From: Rhodothermales bacterium
GTDB lineage: Bacteria; Bacteroidota; Rhodothermia; Rhodothermales; UBA10348
Length of the DNA: 64,000 nt
Assembly: GCA_028284865.1 (NCBI GenBank)
Contig: JANQQV010000015.1
Coordinates: 1 to 64,000 of the forward strand
Direction: 5' to 3'
Below the pieces are notes generated by a model. It did no database searches. It was not told the DNA's origin and worked only from the letters and a program-made list of their open reading frames with translations. The position numbers and the translations under genes were made by a program. This document shows, piece after piece, positions 1 through 8,658 of the stretch; position 1 is the first letter of the stretch, and the number at the start of each line of letters is the position of its first letter.

Positions 1-57
1 GGGCCTCTAAGAATTCAGGATCACTCAGCGGTGATTCGGAAGAGACGTTCGTCGGGT

Positions 58-309
58 CTATCGATCCGTGAACAGCAGCTCGCCATTCCGCTTCAGATGA
101 GCCCAGCCTGTCAGGCCATGCCAGCGCATGCCCAGCTTTACTTCATACTGGACGTTCTGGCCGTCTTCTTCCACTTCAAACTCGTGGCGAGCACCAAGAA
201 TGGAGTGCTTCGACGAGACGATTTCGCCGTTGTAGCGCACGTCTTCTCGACCCGTGACGTTCATGCCCGGAATTTCGATGGTGTGTCCGTTGTGGATGAC
301 CGTTCTCAT
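58..309 (-). CDS. Small hypothetical protein, 83 aa
   Basis: A small, highly charged soluble protein with no signal peptide and no membrane segment. I do not recognise a family. The composition looks protein-like: alternating hydrophobic and charged residues that would suit a small beta-rich fold, with a central EFEVEEDGQ stretch and a C-terminal GWAHLKRNGELLF stretch. It is transcribed divergently from the ABC-F gene that starts at 458, with about 150 bp between the two starts. Reading the other strand over the same span gives a less plausible basic peptide, so I prefer this one. Start ATG at 309; no rival start nearby. Confidence 0.6.
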   Translation of the reverse strand: MRTVIHNGHTIEIPGMNVTGREDVRYNGEIVSSKHSILGARHEFEVEEDGQNVQYEVKLGMRWHGLTGWAHLKRNGELLFTDR

Positions 310-457
310 GATTGGTTGCGCTTTGGGTGAAAGATGTGTTGCCAGGCGCCGGTGAATTGGTCGGACCCCTTGAAATGGGTATCGTCGGTGATGCGAAGCT
401 CATTAAGGCATCCTATCACTCCACACTTGTTTTCGGCCTCACGATCCTCCACGGGCA

Positions 458-2368
458 ATGAACATTCTGACCATTGAAGAGCTGAGCAAGTCCTACGGAA
501 CGAAGCCACTGCTTCAATCCGTGACATTTGGTCTGGAGGACAACGAGAAGATGGGTCTGATTGGAGCCAATGGTTCCGGCAAGACCACTTTGATGCGGAT
601 CATTGCCGGAATGGAAAAGGCCGATGGCGGACGATTGATGCTGCAGGGCAATGCCCGTGTGGCCTTTCTACCTCAGAATCCTGTATTCGACGACACGCAC
701 ACGATACTCGACGCCGTTTTTGACCAAGGCGATCCGCTGCTGCGGCTCTTGCACGACTATGAGGAGGTGTCTTTCAAGCTATCCAAGTCAGATTCGGCGG
801 TCGATGAGAAGCTGTTGGCGCGTATGTCCGACCTGAGCCATCAACTCGATGTAACAGGAGGGTGGGATCGGGAAGCAAGTGCCAAAGCCGTTCTGGATCG
901 GCTGGGCCTGCGAGATATGGATGCTATTGTGGGGACGCTCTCGGGCGGTCAACGAAAACGGGTCGCTCTGGCCCGCGCCTTGGTTCTCCAGCCTGATCTC
1001 CTGCTGCTGGATGAACCGACCAACCATCTCGACACGGAAACGATTGCATGGCTGGAGTCCTATCTGGCCGGTTATCCAGGTGCGTTACTCCTGGTCACCC
1101 ATGACCGATACTTCCTGGACCGTGTTACCAATCGCATGCTGGAAGTGACGCCCGAGGGCGTCATGAAGTATGAGGGCAACTATTCCCGCTATCTGGAGCT
1201 CAAGGAAGAGCAAGATCGCCTCAAGGAAGCCACAGAGCGCACGCGGCAAAACTTGGCTCGTCGGGAGTTGGCGTGGTTGCGCAGAGGGCCAAAGGCCAGG
1301 ACATCCAAGGCCAAATACCGCGTTGAGCGCGCGCAGGCGTTGCAAGAAAGCACCGATTCCGGCCCGGATGCTCGGCTTCATCTCGCCGCAGCATCAACCC
1401 GGCTCGGCAAGAAGGTGCTCGAGCTGACCAACCTGACCAAGGCCTACGACGAAAAGGTGCTCATCCAGAAGTACTCCCGCCTGATTGCCCGCACCGATCG
1501 GCTCGGCATCATCGGTGATAATGGGACGGGCAAAACAACGCTCATGGACATGATTGCGGGCAAGGTCCAGCCCGATGAGGGGCATATCGAAGCAGGGCCG
1601 ACCGTTGTGGTGGGCTACTTTGACCAGGAAGGTCGCCCGCTTAACGACGAGTTACGGGTCATCGACACGGTCACGGAAGTCGCCGAGAATGTTCGCACGG
1701 CTGATGGCGCGGTAATCTCGGCCAGCCAAATGCTGGAACGCTTCCTGTTTCCCCCGGCTGTTCAGTACACGCCCGTTGCCAAGCTCTCCGGGGGCGAACG
1801 ACGCAGATTGCATTTGCTGCTGGTACTCATGGAGGCGCCCAACATTCTGCTCCTGGATGAGCCAACCAACGATCTGGACATCGCCACACTGGCCGCCCTC
1901 GAGGAGTACCTGGATACGTTTGACGGGGTTCTGATTGTAGTCTCGCACGACCGTTGGTTTCTGGACCGTACGATTGATCACCTGCTGCATTTCGAAGGTG
2001 ATGGCACCATTCGAGAGTACCCGGGCGATTATTCGGCCTGGCTCGAAGTCCGCAAGCGGGAGAAGGCTATCGAAGATGCTGTCGCGAAGAAAAAGAAAGC
2101 GACCCTTGAAGCAGCCTCACCCAAATCGGCAGCTTCCGACAAGGCTTCTGGACCCGCCAAGCTGTCCTACAAAGAGAAGAAAGAGCTCCAGGAGACGGAA
2201 CGGCGGATCGAGGCTGCTGAAGAGCGGAAGGCAGCCATAGAATCTGAACTCGGCTCGGGGATCACCGACATCGATGCCATCACGGCGCTGTCTGAGGAAT
2301 TGGGCGCACTGATGAAAGCCCTGGAAACGGACATGGATCGCTGGGCAGAATTGGCCGAGCGGGCGTGA
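458..2368 (+). CDS. ABC-F family ATPase (Uup-like), 636 aa
   Basis: Soluble twin-nucleotide-binding-domain ABC protein without membrane domains, the ABC-F class that acts on ribosomes or, for Uup, on branched DNA/ribosome biogenesis. The first Walker A (GANGSGKTT) is at about residues 36-44, with LSGGQRKRV and DEPTNHLD following. The second cassette has GDNGTGKTT near residue 352, LSGGERRRL and DEPTNDLD. Between the cassettes is the charged linker typical of ABC-F, and the C-terminal roughly 90 residues are Lys/Glu-rich with an apparent coiled coil (EKKELQETERRIEAAEERK), as in the DNA-binding tail of Uup. Length suits Uup. It is followed by a strong hairpin and then a convergent gene. Whether it acts as Uup or as another ABC-F subtype cannot be told from sequence. 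Confidence 0.9.
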   Translation: MNILTIEELSKSYGTKPLLQSVTFGLEDNEKMGLIGANGSGKTTLMRIIAGMEKADGGRLMLQGNARVAFLPQNPVFDDTHTILDAVFDQGDPLLRLLHDYEEVSFKLSKSDSAVDEKLLARMSDLSHQLDVTGGWDREASAKAVLDRLGLRDMDAIVGTLSGGQRKRVALARALVLQPDLLLLDEPTNHLDTETIAWLESYLAGYPGALLLVTHDRYFLDRVTNRMLEVTPEGVMKYEGNYSRYLELKEEQDRLKEATERTRQNLARRELAWLRRGPKARTSKAKYRVERAQALQESTDSGPDARLHLAAASTRLGKKVLELTNLTKAYDEKVLIQKYSRLIARTDRLGIIGDNGTGKTTLMDMIAGKVQPDEGHIEAGPTVVVGYFDQEGRPLNDELRVIDTVTEVAENVRTADGAVISASQMLERFLFPPAVQYTPVAKLSGGERRRLHLLLVLMEAPNILLLDEPTNDLDIATLAALEEYLDTFDGVLIVVSHDRWFLDRTIDHLLHFEGDGTIREYPGDYSAWLEVRKREKAIEDAVAKKKKATLEAASPKSAASDKASGPAKLSYKEKKELQETERRIEAAEERKAAIESELGSGITDIDAITALSEELGALMKALETDMDRWAELAERA

Positions 2369-2387
2369 AGTCCTTCCAAAACGACGC

Positions 2388-2415
2388 GGCCCGGCCAGCT
2401 TCCGCTGGCCGGGCC
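2388..2415. terminator. Hairpin terminator between convergent genes
   Basis: A perfect 12-bp inverted repeat (2388-2399 pairing with 2404-2415) with a TTCC tetraloop lies 20 bp after the ABC-F stop and 25 bp from the stop of the convergent metalloprotease gene. The plus strand has no T-run after it; on the minus strand a TTTT follows within about 10 nt. It probably serves both genes. Confidence 0.7.
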
Positions 2416-2440
2416 GGTAGTCCAAGAACTCAGAACCGTC

Positions 2441-4906
2441 TCAGTCCATATCCATCATCTCGTTGATGCGCTCAACGACGTCGCGTAGGTGGAGCCGAGT
2501 GGATTCATCGCCGGCCAAGCGAATATTGCGCTCAGCGTTGGTCCGGATCTCCTCTAGTTGGGCACGAGCGGCCGGTCGGATGTCTGACTGATTGATGTTC
2601 AAACCCGTCCCGTAGAAAAAGGCCAGGTTGGATGGCAAAGACGTATCCGAGGTCATCAGATTGCCCAGTTGATCGAGATGCCCGCGTTGCAGGTTGCGAC
2701 GGAACGTATCAATCACTGGGCGTGAAGCATCAAATTCCGCCCAAATCGCATCCGTGACATCACCCATGTATTCGAGCATGGGATAGACATCGTCGCCATC
2801 CAGCGTTTCGGCTTCGACCATACGTTGTAGGCGGGCAGGATGAAGGGCATTAGACAGCACACTCACTTGCCGTCCTCGAAGCCGGTCTACCGCTCCGGCT
2901 GGCTCCACGCGACGCAGGATGCTGGGGTCGAGCAACCATTCCGGCGTCGTGAAGACGTGCTCGTTGAGGAAGTTCAGGGCAGCCCGCTGTTTGTCTGCAT
3001 CGACTACCTCATAGACCGGGCCTTCCTGATCGGAAGCTTTCGGTGTGACGTATACGCCGCCGATCATCGTCACGACGTGGCCCATGTAGCGACTCCACAT
3101 TCCCTGGAGTTCGCCGTAGATCTCGTTCAAGTCGGCATATCCCTTGCCATCCGTCGATGTCCAGTCGACCAGGTTGGGCACCACTCGCTTGAGGTTGGCC
3201 ACGGCATACTCGCCTGCTTTGACCGGATCGTCGCCCATATCCTCAGTCTGTGCATCAGGGTTGAAGTGCGTGCTGCTTGCAAAGCGAAACATCTTGTCAT
3301 CGGCGTGCTCTTCAATCAGCGCGTCGAGGTAGGGCTTTTCATCCTCTGGCGTCTCAGCGTCCGGATACCAGCGATACCCCCATTCAATCGAGTACCGATC
3401 GTATGGACCGACCATGCGAACGAATCGTGTGACCCCATCGCCCGGTTGCGCGATGTAGTTCTGGCGCGTGTAGTCCATGATGGTTGGCGCCACGCCGTAC
3501 TTGGACGTGAACGTCTGCGAGCGCAAGGAGTCGACTGGGAATGCCGAGGAGGCAATCATGTTATGTGGAAGGCCGAGTGCGTGCCCGATCTCGTGCGCGA
3601 TCACCTGGCGCATGGTTTCCCCAATCAGCTCATCGTCGATGGTCAATGAGCGGGCCTGAGGGTTGGCCGCACCCGTTTCGATCATTAGCCGGTTACGGTA
3701 GGAGCGGATGTGATTGTGATACCAGATGATATCCGACTCGATGATCTCACCCGATCGGGGGTCGGAAACACTCGGGCCGGTTGCATTGCGGGTCGTATTG
3801 GCTACGTAACGCATCGTGGAATACCGGGCATCTTCGGGATGCCAGTCCGGATCCTCTTCAGGGGAGGGGGCTTCGCGGGCAATGATGGCATTCTTGAAGC
3901 CCGCGGCCTCAAAAACCCACTGCCAGTCTTCAATTCCCTGAAGGAAGTAGGGTCGCCAGCGTTCAGGAGTGGCTGGGTCGAGATAATACACGATCGGCTT
4001 GACCGGCTCGACCAATTCGCCGCGGGCATAAGCCTCCGGGTCGGATGGCTCGAGGCGCCAGCGCCGGATATAGCTTTTCTGGTCGGCTTTCTGTTCATCC
4101 GAACCAAAGTCGATCTGCGAGACGGTGAAGTAGCCCACTCGATCATCGGCCAGACGCGGCATCATCGGTTCTTCTGACAGCAGGATCATCGACTGAAACA
4201 TTTGCATGCTGATCGTGCCGGTCCATGAGTTCGACGGAGGCTCGGTGGCATCGTAGGTCAGCGTATGCTTCACGTTGACGTTGATCGGGAAGCTCTTCAC
4301 ATCGTCAATAAAGGAGCGAGACGTGTCCAGACGACGCACCCGGAACCGAGTCCGAAGGGAGGGGGACATGCCCGTCATGGCAGGAATATCCGAGGAAAAC
4401 AGGCTGGTCACCTCAATCAAGACTCCGCTGCTGTCGGGGTTCGTCGCCTCGATATCGAAAGCGCCAATGATGGGCTGAAAGTTGTTGTTCTGTACGGAGA
4501 GAGCCACAGGTAGCGAGTCGGCTGCCACATTGGTGAAAGACTGTGAACGCAGCAAGACCTTGTCGTCACGACGCTCCCAGCGGATCACGTTTTCTCCCGT
4601 CTTGGATCCAGCATTCATGAATCCGCTGATATTGGCAGGGATCTTCGAAATACGCGAGATCAGCAGTAAATCCCTTCCGAACAGGGAATCAGGGATTTCG
4701 AAATAGATCTTGTCCTCGTTTCGGTGGGTCGTGAACAGGCCCTCATCCGTCTCAGTGTCGTCCGAAACGATCGACTTATACTCTGACTTCTTGGACGTGT
4801 CCGGCGCGGTGTCCGGTGAACTGACGGAAGTATCGACTACGGACTGGGTGGACTGGCATCCGATGGTGACAACGGCCAGTAAAAACAGGATCAGAAAGCG
4901 ATTCAT
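2441..4906 (-). CDS. Zinc-dependent metalloprotease lipoprotein (DUF5117/DUF4953 type), 821 aa
   Basis: Large exported metalloprotease of the Bacteroidota family with DUF5117 and DUF4953 regions. I chose the ATG at 4906 because it opens directly into a lipoprotein signal peptide (MNRFLILFLLAVVTIGC) with Cys as the predicted lipidation site; the reading frame stays open upstream to 5038 but that part is not signal-like. The zinc-binding motif HEIGHALGLPHN begins at about residue 438 and is extended (HExxHxxGLxHN), as in metzincin-like enzymes. The mature N-terminus is Ser/Thr/Asp-rich. A clear paralogue lies at 58064-60532 with the same architecture and the shared stretch RRWRLEPSDPEAYARGELVEP (with one substitution). 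Substrate unknown. The DUF4105 gene upstream is in the same direction, 68 bp away. Confidence 0.9.
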   Translation of the reverse strand: MNRFLILFLLAVVTIGCQSTQSVVDTSVSSPDTAPDTSKKSEYKSIVSDDTETDEGLFTTHRNEDKIYFEIPDSLFGRDLLLISRISKIPANISGFMNAGSKTGENVIRWERRDDKVLLRSQSFTNVAADSLPVALSVQNNNFQPIIGAFDIEATNPDSSGVLIEVTSLFSSDIPAMTGMSPSLRTRFRVRRLDTSRSFIDDVKSFPINVNVKHTLTYDATEPPSNSWTGTISMQMFQSMILLSEEPMMPRLADDRVGYFTVSQIDFGSDEQKADQKSYIRRWRLEPSDPEAYARGELVEPVKPIVYYLDPATPERWRPYFLQGIEDWQWVFEAAGFKNAIIAREAPSPEEDPDWHPEDARYSTMRYVANTTRNATGPSVSDPRSGEIIESDIIWYHNHIRSYRNRLMIETGAANPQARSLTIDDELIGETMRQVIAHEIGHALGLPHNMIASSAFPVDSLRSQTFTSKYGVAPTIMDYTRQNYIAQPGDGVTRFVRMVGPYDRYSIEWGYRWYPDAETPEDEKPYLDALIEEHADDKMFRFASSTHFNPDAQTEDMGDDPVKAGEYAVANLKRVVPNLVDWTSTDGKGYADLNEIYGELQGMWSRYMGHVVTMIGGVYVTPKASDQEGPVYEVVDADKQRAALNFLNEHVFTTPEWLLDPSILRRVEPAGAVDRLRGRQVSVLSNALHPARLQRMVEAETLDGDDVYPMLEYMGDVTDAIWAEFDASRPVIDTFRRNLQRGHLDQLGNLMTSDTSLPSNLAFFYGTGLNINQSDIRPAARAQLEEIRTNAERNIRLAGDESTRLHLRDVVERINEMMDMD

Positions 4907-4974
4907 GTTGGACGGTAAGGATGTGTTGGTCGAGGAAAAGATGAGTGAAGGGACTGGCAGCCTACAAACAATGG

Positions 4975-6234
4975 TCAGGCTGACGGAGAGGCGACAGGTC
5001 GCGGCGAAGCGCTGCGTCCTACAACCCAGAAACGCCAAGACGTGACCGCAATGAGCGGAATGAACGCCGCAGGCACGGGCTGAAGCACGGACAGCTGAAG
5101 CAACAGAACCAGGCTCATCACCATGGCGCTAACCTGCAGGTACATCGAGAGCCACGAGGCCCGCTTCCACCAAATGGCGGCAACTGCATGGGTTGGAAGC
5201 GCCCAGAGAATGTCCAGATTCCAGCCAGTTACCCAGTGCAGGGTGCCGAGCCACATCACCAGTAGAAAAGCGCCTATGAACCCGAAAAAGCCCAGCAAGA
5301 CGCGATCGAGCGCTTGGGGGCCTTTCAAGGTGCCCGATCGCATGGAGCGGGCCGTGAAGACCAGAATGACGATGGAAAGCACCCAAAACAGCCACTGAAC
5401 GCGATCGAAGGATCGTTCCGCCGGCTGCCAGGGGATATCAAGCAAGGATCGCGTACTTGCCACGAGCGACTCGCCTTCGGGGGTGTCCGCACGATCCAGC
5501 ACTATCATCAAGTGCAGTGGCAAAAAGGCCTCTTCGCCTTCAGGAATGATCCGGTCCATGGGAGAACCGAACGCCAGATCGATTCCCAGATCCAACCATG
5601 CTTCCTGGTGAATGTATTGGTCGATCAGCTGCCGATAGGTCATCGTTTGTGATACGGGCGGCACTTGCGTGACGGGTATTTGCAGCGCAGGGCGCTCGGC
5701 GCCGTCAAACACGATCCCTTCCACATCGACCAGCAAATCCAGGATGCGTGTCGAGCAATTGTCCCGCACGAAATCATATTGATAGGATCGATTCTCAGGA
5801 TCCATGTTGACCCGAATCAACTCCCATATGCGCTGTTTCCGATCAGCATCGAGCCGCAGGATCTGCTCGATGATCCCGCGTTCCTCGGCGCCATACGCTT
5901 GCATGAAGCCTGCCATGGGACCGACGCTGAGGTCGTATAGCATATCGCCGTAAGCAAATCGGGGGACAAACCAGGGGCGGGCAGGGTCGAACGTGCCCCA
6001 ATTGAAGACGGCGTCGAAGCCGTGGACCGGATCCACGATGCGCAGCGCCGAATGGCCCCAGTAGGAATGAATGGCGGTCCCGGGATTTGCCGTCAGCACG
6101 GATATCCGAGCGTCCGTCGACAATGAATCCGGCATCTGGGCGAAAACGGGCGATCCAATCAGGAAGAAGAGAACGGCAAGACAGCCGCTCCGTAGAAGCC
6201 CGCTCCGCTGCCGATCATTCATGTGCAAGCCCAT
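4975..6234 (-). CDS. DUF4105 domain membrane protein, 419 aa
   Basis: N-terminal signal peptide (hydrophobic residues about 16-32 ending in VFAQ), then the DUF4105 domain, a papain-like/Lnb N-terminal periplasmic domain recognisable by TANPGTAIHSYWGHSALRI and DNCSTRILDLL, where His and Cys are candidate catalytic residues. The C-terminal third has about four to five hydrophobic membrane segments, starting near residue 280. The function is not established; members often sit near envelope genes. Two starts are possible, ATG at 6234 or ATG at 6222; neither has a strong ribosome binding site. Its 5' end lies only 8-20 bp from the proposed start of nth, so the two divergent genes must have promoters inside each other's coding region or start from leaderless transcripts. 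Confidence 0.85.
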   Translation of the reverse strand: MGLHMNDRQRSGLLRSGCLAVLFFLIGSPVFAQMPDSLSTDARISVLTANPGTAIHSYWGHSALRIVDPVHGFDAVFNWGTFDPARPWFVPRFAYGDMLYDLSVGPMAGFMQAYGAEERGIIEQILRLDADRKQRIWELIRVNMDPENRSYQYDFVRDNCSTRILDLLVDVEGIVFDGAERPALQIPVTQVPPVSQTMTYRQLIDQYIHQEAWLDLGIDLAFGSPMDRIIPEGEEAFLPLHLMIVLDRADTPEGESLVASTRSLLDIPWQPAERSFDRVQWLFWVLSIVILVFTARSMRSGTLKGPQALDRVLLGFFGFIGAFLLVMWLGTLHWVTGWNLDILWALPTHAVAAIWWKRASWLSMYLQVSAMVMSLVLLLQLSVLQPVPAAFIPLIAVTSWRFWVVGRSASPRPVASPSA

Positions 6235-6242
6235 TCAACCTG

Positions 6243-7085
6243 GTGAGTAGACGACGTCGTGCCGAGTGTGCATTTGATGCGCTGAGGGAAGTCATCCCGG
6301 CGCCCGAAACCGAACTGGAATACCAGGATCACTGGCAGTTGCTGGTCGCCGTCATCCTGTCTGCGCAATGTACCGATGCGCGGGTGAATCAGGTAACCCC
6401 ATCCTTGTTCGAGCGGTTTCCAACGGTGCACGACATGGCGAAGGTCAGCCCGGAAGATGTCTTCCCGTTGATCCAGTCCATTTCGTACCCGAACAACAAA
6501 TCGAAACACCTCGTCGGATCGGCCAATCTTCTGGTCGATGAGTACGAAGGTGAAGTCCCGCAGACTGTGGACGAACTGGTGCGTCTCCCAGGTGTCGGAC
6601 GTAAAACAGCCCAAGTCGTCGCATCTGTGGCCTTCAATGTGCCTGCTTTCGCGGTAGACACGCATGTCTTTCGAGTAGCCAATCGTCTGGGTCTGGTAAC
6701 TGAGAAAGCCAATACACCCGACAAAGTCGAACGCCAGATCAAACGATTGCTGCCGCCAGAAGAGTGGGGAGAAGCACATCACCTCCTGATTCTGCACGGT
6801 CGATACACGTGCACAGCGCGTTCGCCAGAATGCGGGATATGTGTTGCCTCTGCCTGCTGCGTGTACAAAGAAGCGCTCGATCGATTGCCAGCGCCCATGC
6901 CCGGTCTGCTTCCATCGAAAGGGAAGTATTATTGTGCTACGCGCAAGCACTATTTCGATGAGCCGGATCGGGTTACGGACCGACGTGGCGTCGACCAGAT
7001 CTCTTGCCCGAAATGCGGCTCCATGAATGTGTTTCTGTCGAAAACAGGAGAAACCACGAAGCAGGTCAAGGACTTCCGGGTTTGA
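6243..7085 (+). CDS. nth: Endonuclease III with C-terminal zinc-ribbon-like extension, 280 aa
   Basis: Base-excision repair DNA glycosylase/AP lyase. Numbered from the GTG at 6243, the helix-hairpin-helix LPGVGRKTA carries the catalytic Lys121, the catalytic Asp139 is in VDTHVFRV, and the [4Fe-4S] ligands C190-x6-C197-x2-C200-x5-C206 fit the Nth pattern exactly. Normal Nth proteins end soon after the last Cys (about 210-220 aa). Here the frame continues for about 70 residues (210-280) with KYYCATRKHYF and CPKCGSMNVF, giving three further cysteines and looking like a partial zinc ribbon. The GTG start fits family length better than the upstream in-frame ATG at 6087, which would place about 50 non-homologous residues antisense to the DUF4105 gene. 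gpmI follows 31 bp downstream. Confidence 0.9.
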   Translation: MSRRRRAECAFDALREVIPAPETELEYQDHWQLLVAVILSAQCTDARVNQVTPSLFERFPTVHDMAKVSPEDVFPLIQSISYPNNKSKHLVGSANLLVDEYEGEVPQTVDELVRLPGVGRKTAQVVASVAFNVPAFAVDTHVFRVANRLGLVTEKANTPDKVERQIKRLLPPEEWGEAHHLLILHGRYTCTARSPECGICVASACCVYKEALDRLPAPMPGLLPSKGKYYCATRKHYFDEPDRVTDRRGVDQISCPKCGSMNVFLSKTGETTKQVKDFRV

Positions 7086-7116
7086 CATCCCAGACACATC
7101 CACATCCCATACGTCC

Positions 7117-8640
7117 ATGAACAAGCATCTTCTCATGATCCTGGATGGCTACGGCATTGCCGAAGATCCGTCCGTCAGCGCCATCGATGCGGCGCGCAAA
7201 CCCTTCCTGGATCATCTGTTCGCCACGTATCCGCATGGAACGCTGGACGCCTCGGGGTTGGCCGTTGGCCTTCCAGAAGGGCAAATGGGCAATTCGGAAG
7301 TGGGTCATATGAATCTGGGCGCCGGTCGGGTAGTCTACCAGGACATCACCCGCATCGACAAAGCAATTGGCGATGGCACGTTTGCGGAAAACGCGTTGCT
7401 GCTCTCCGCGATTGATCAAACGAAGTCCACAGGGCAAACGCTACACCTGATCGGTCTGCTTTCTGACGGCGGCGTGCATTCGCACCAGGAGCACCTGCAT
7501 GCACTCATTCGCCTTGCGGCCCAGAAAGGTCTTTCCGGGAATCAAGTCGTCGTGCATGCCTTCATGGATGGACGCGATACGTCGCCACACGGTGGACGTG
7601 ATTACCTGGCTGCGCTTGAGCAAGTCATGACAGATTCAGGCTGTGGCGTCATCGGATCGGTAGTGGGTCGATACTGGGCCATGGATCGGGACAATCGGTG
7701 GCCGCGCATTGAGAAAGCCTACAATCTCCTGGTCAGCGGCAAGGGCGATGAACATGCGAGCGCCTCAGACGCCATCGAAGCGAGCTATGCCGCAAACGTG
7801 ACGGACGAGTTCGTCGAGCCAGCCTGCATCGGCGATCCTGGGGCAAACCGGATTTCGGACGATGATGTCGTGCTGTTCTTCAATTTCAGGGCAGATCGCG
7901 CTCGGCAGATTTCGCGGGCGATCATGGATGAGGATTTCGAAGGTTTCGAACGCGAGCCGCTTGAAGGCCTCCGATACATCACGTTCACTCCGTACGACGA
8001 GTCCTTCGACTTCGAGATCGTGTTTCCCAAAGTCAATCTGACCTGGACGCTGGGTGAAGCCGTGTCAGCCGCGGGCGGCAAGCAGTTGCGCGCGGCGGAG
8101 ACAGAGAAGTATCCGCACGTGACCTACTTCTTTTCGGGAGGTCGCGAGGAGCCTTTCGAGCAGGAAGATCGCATCCTGGTGGCCTCTCCGAAGGTCCCGA
8201 CGTACGACCTGCAGCCTGAGATGAGTGCACCCCAGCTGGCCGAAGAGGTCGCCGCTGCCGTCCAGGAAAACGACTATGCGCTGGTCGTCATCAATTTCGC
8301 CAATCCCGATATGGTTGGTCACACCGGGGTCTTCGAGGCCGCTGTCAAAGCGGTGGAAGCCGTGGATGCAGCCGCGAAAGTCGTTATCGAGGCGGCTTTA
8401 GCAAGTGGATACAGCGTCAACGTGATCGCCGATCATGGCAACGCAGACCGCATGCGGAATCCGGACGGATCCACCCACACGGCTCACACAACGGTGCCTG
8501 TCCCGCATATCGTCATCCGGGACGGATTCGAAGGACCGGTTCGCCACGGAAAGCTCGGCGATATCGCACCTACCATCCTCAGATTGATCGGTATCCAACA
8601 GCCGGGCGAGATGACCGGTGAATCACTGATTGACTTGTAG
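7117..8640 (+). CDS. gpmI: 2,3-bisphosphoglycerate-independent phosphoglycerate mutase, 507 aa
   Basis: Cytosolic glycolytic enzyme interconverting 3- and 2-phosphoglycerate, alkaline-phosphatase superfamily, dimanganese. The metal-binding LDGYG (Asp10) and the phosphoserine loop GNSEVGHMNLGAGR (Ser60) are intact, as are FMDGRDTSP, GRYWAMDRD, NFRADR and the C-terminal ADHGNADRM and HTAHTTVPVP metal motifs. Length about 507 aa is normal. ATG at 7117 is chosen because MNKHLLMILDG is where the family begins; the frame is open further upstream only by chance. It sits 31 bp after nth in the same direction and converges with sppA, whose stop is 18 bp away, with no obvious terminator between them. 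Confidence 0.95.
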   Translation: MNKHLLMILDGYGIAEDPSVSAIDAARKPFLDHLFATYPHGTLDASGLAVGLPEGQMGNSEVGHMNLGAGRVVYQDITRIDKAIGDGTFAENALLLSAIDQTKSTGQTLHLIGLLSDGGVHSHQEHLHALIRLAAQKGLSGNQVVVHAFMDGRDTSPHGGRDYLAALEQVMTDSGCGVIGSVVGRYWAMDRDNRWPRIEKAYNLLVSGKGDEHASASDAIEASYAANVTDEFVEPACIGDPGANRISDDDVVLFFNFRADRARQISRAIMDEDFEGFEREPLEGLRYITFTPYDESFDFEIVFPKVNLTWTLGEAVSAAGGKQLRAAETEKYPHVTYFFSGGREEPFEQEDRILVASPKVPTYDLQPEMSAPQLAEEVAAAVQENDYALVVINFANPDMVGHTGVFEAAVKAVEAVDAAAKVVIEAALASGYSVNVIADHGNADRMRNPDGSTHTAHTTVPVPHIVIRDGFEGPVRHGKLGDIAPTILRLIGIQQPGEMTGESLIDL

Positions 8641-8658
8641 GCTGTTCAGGCCGACAGG

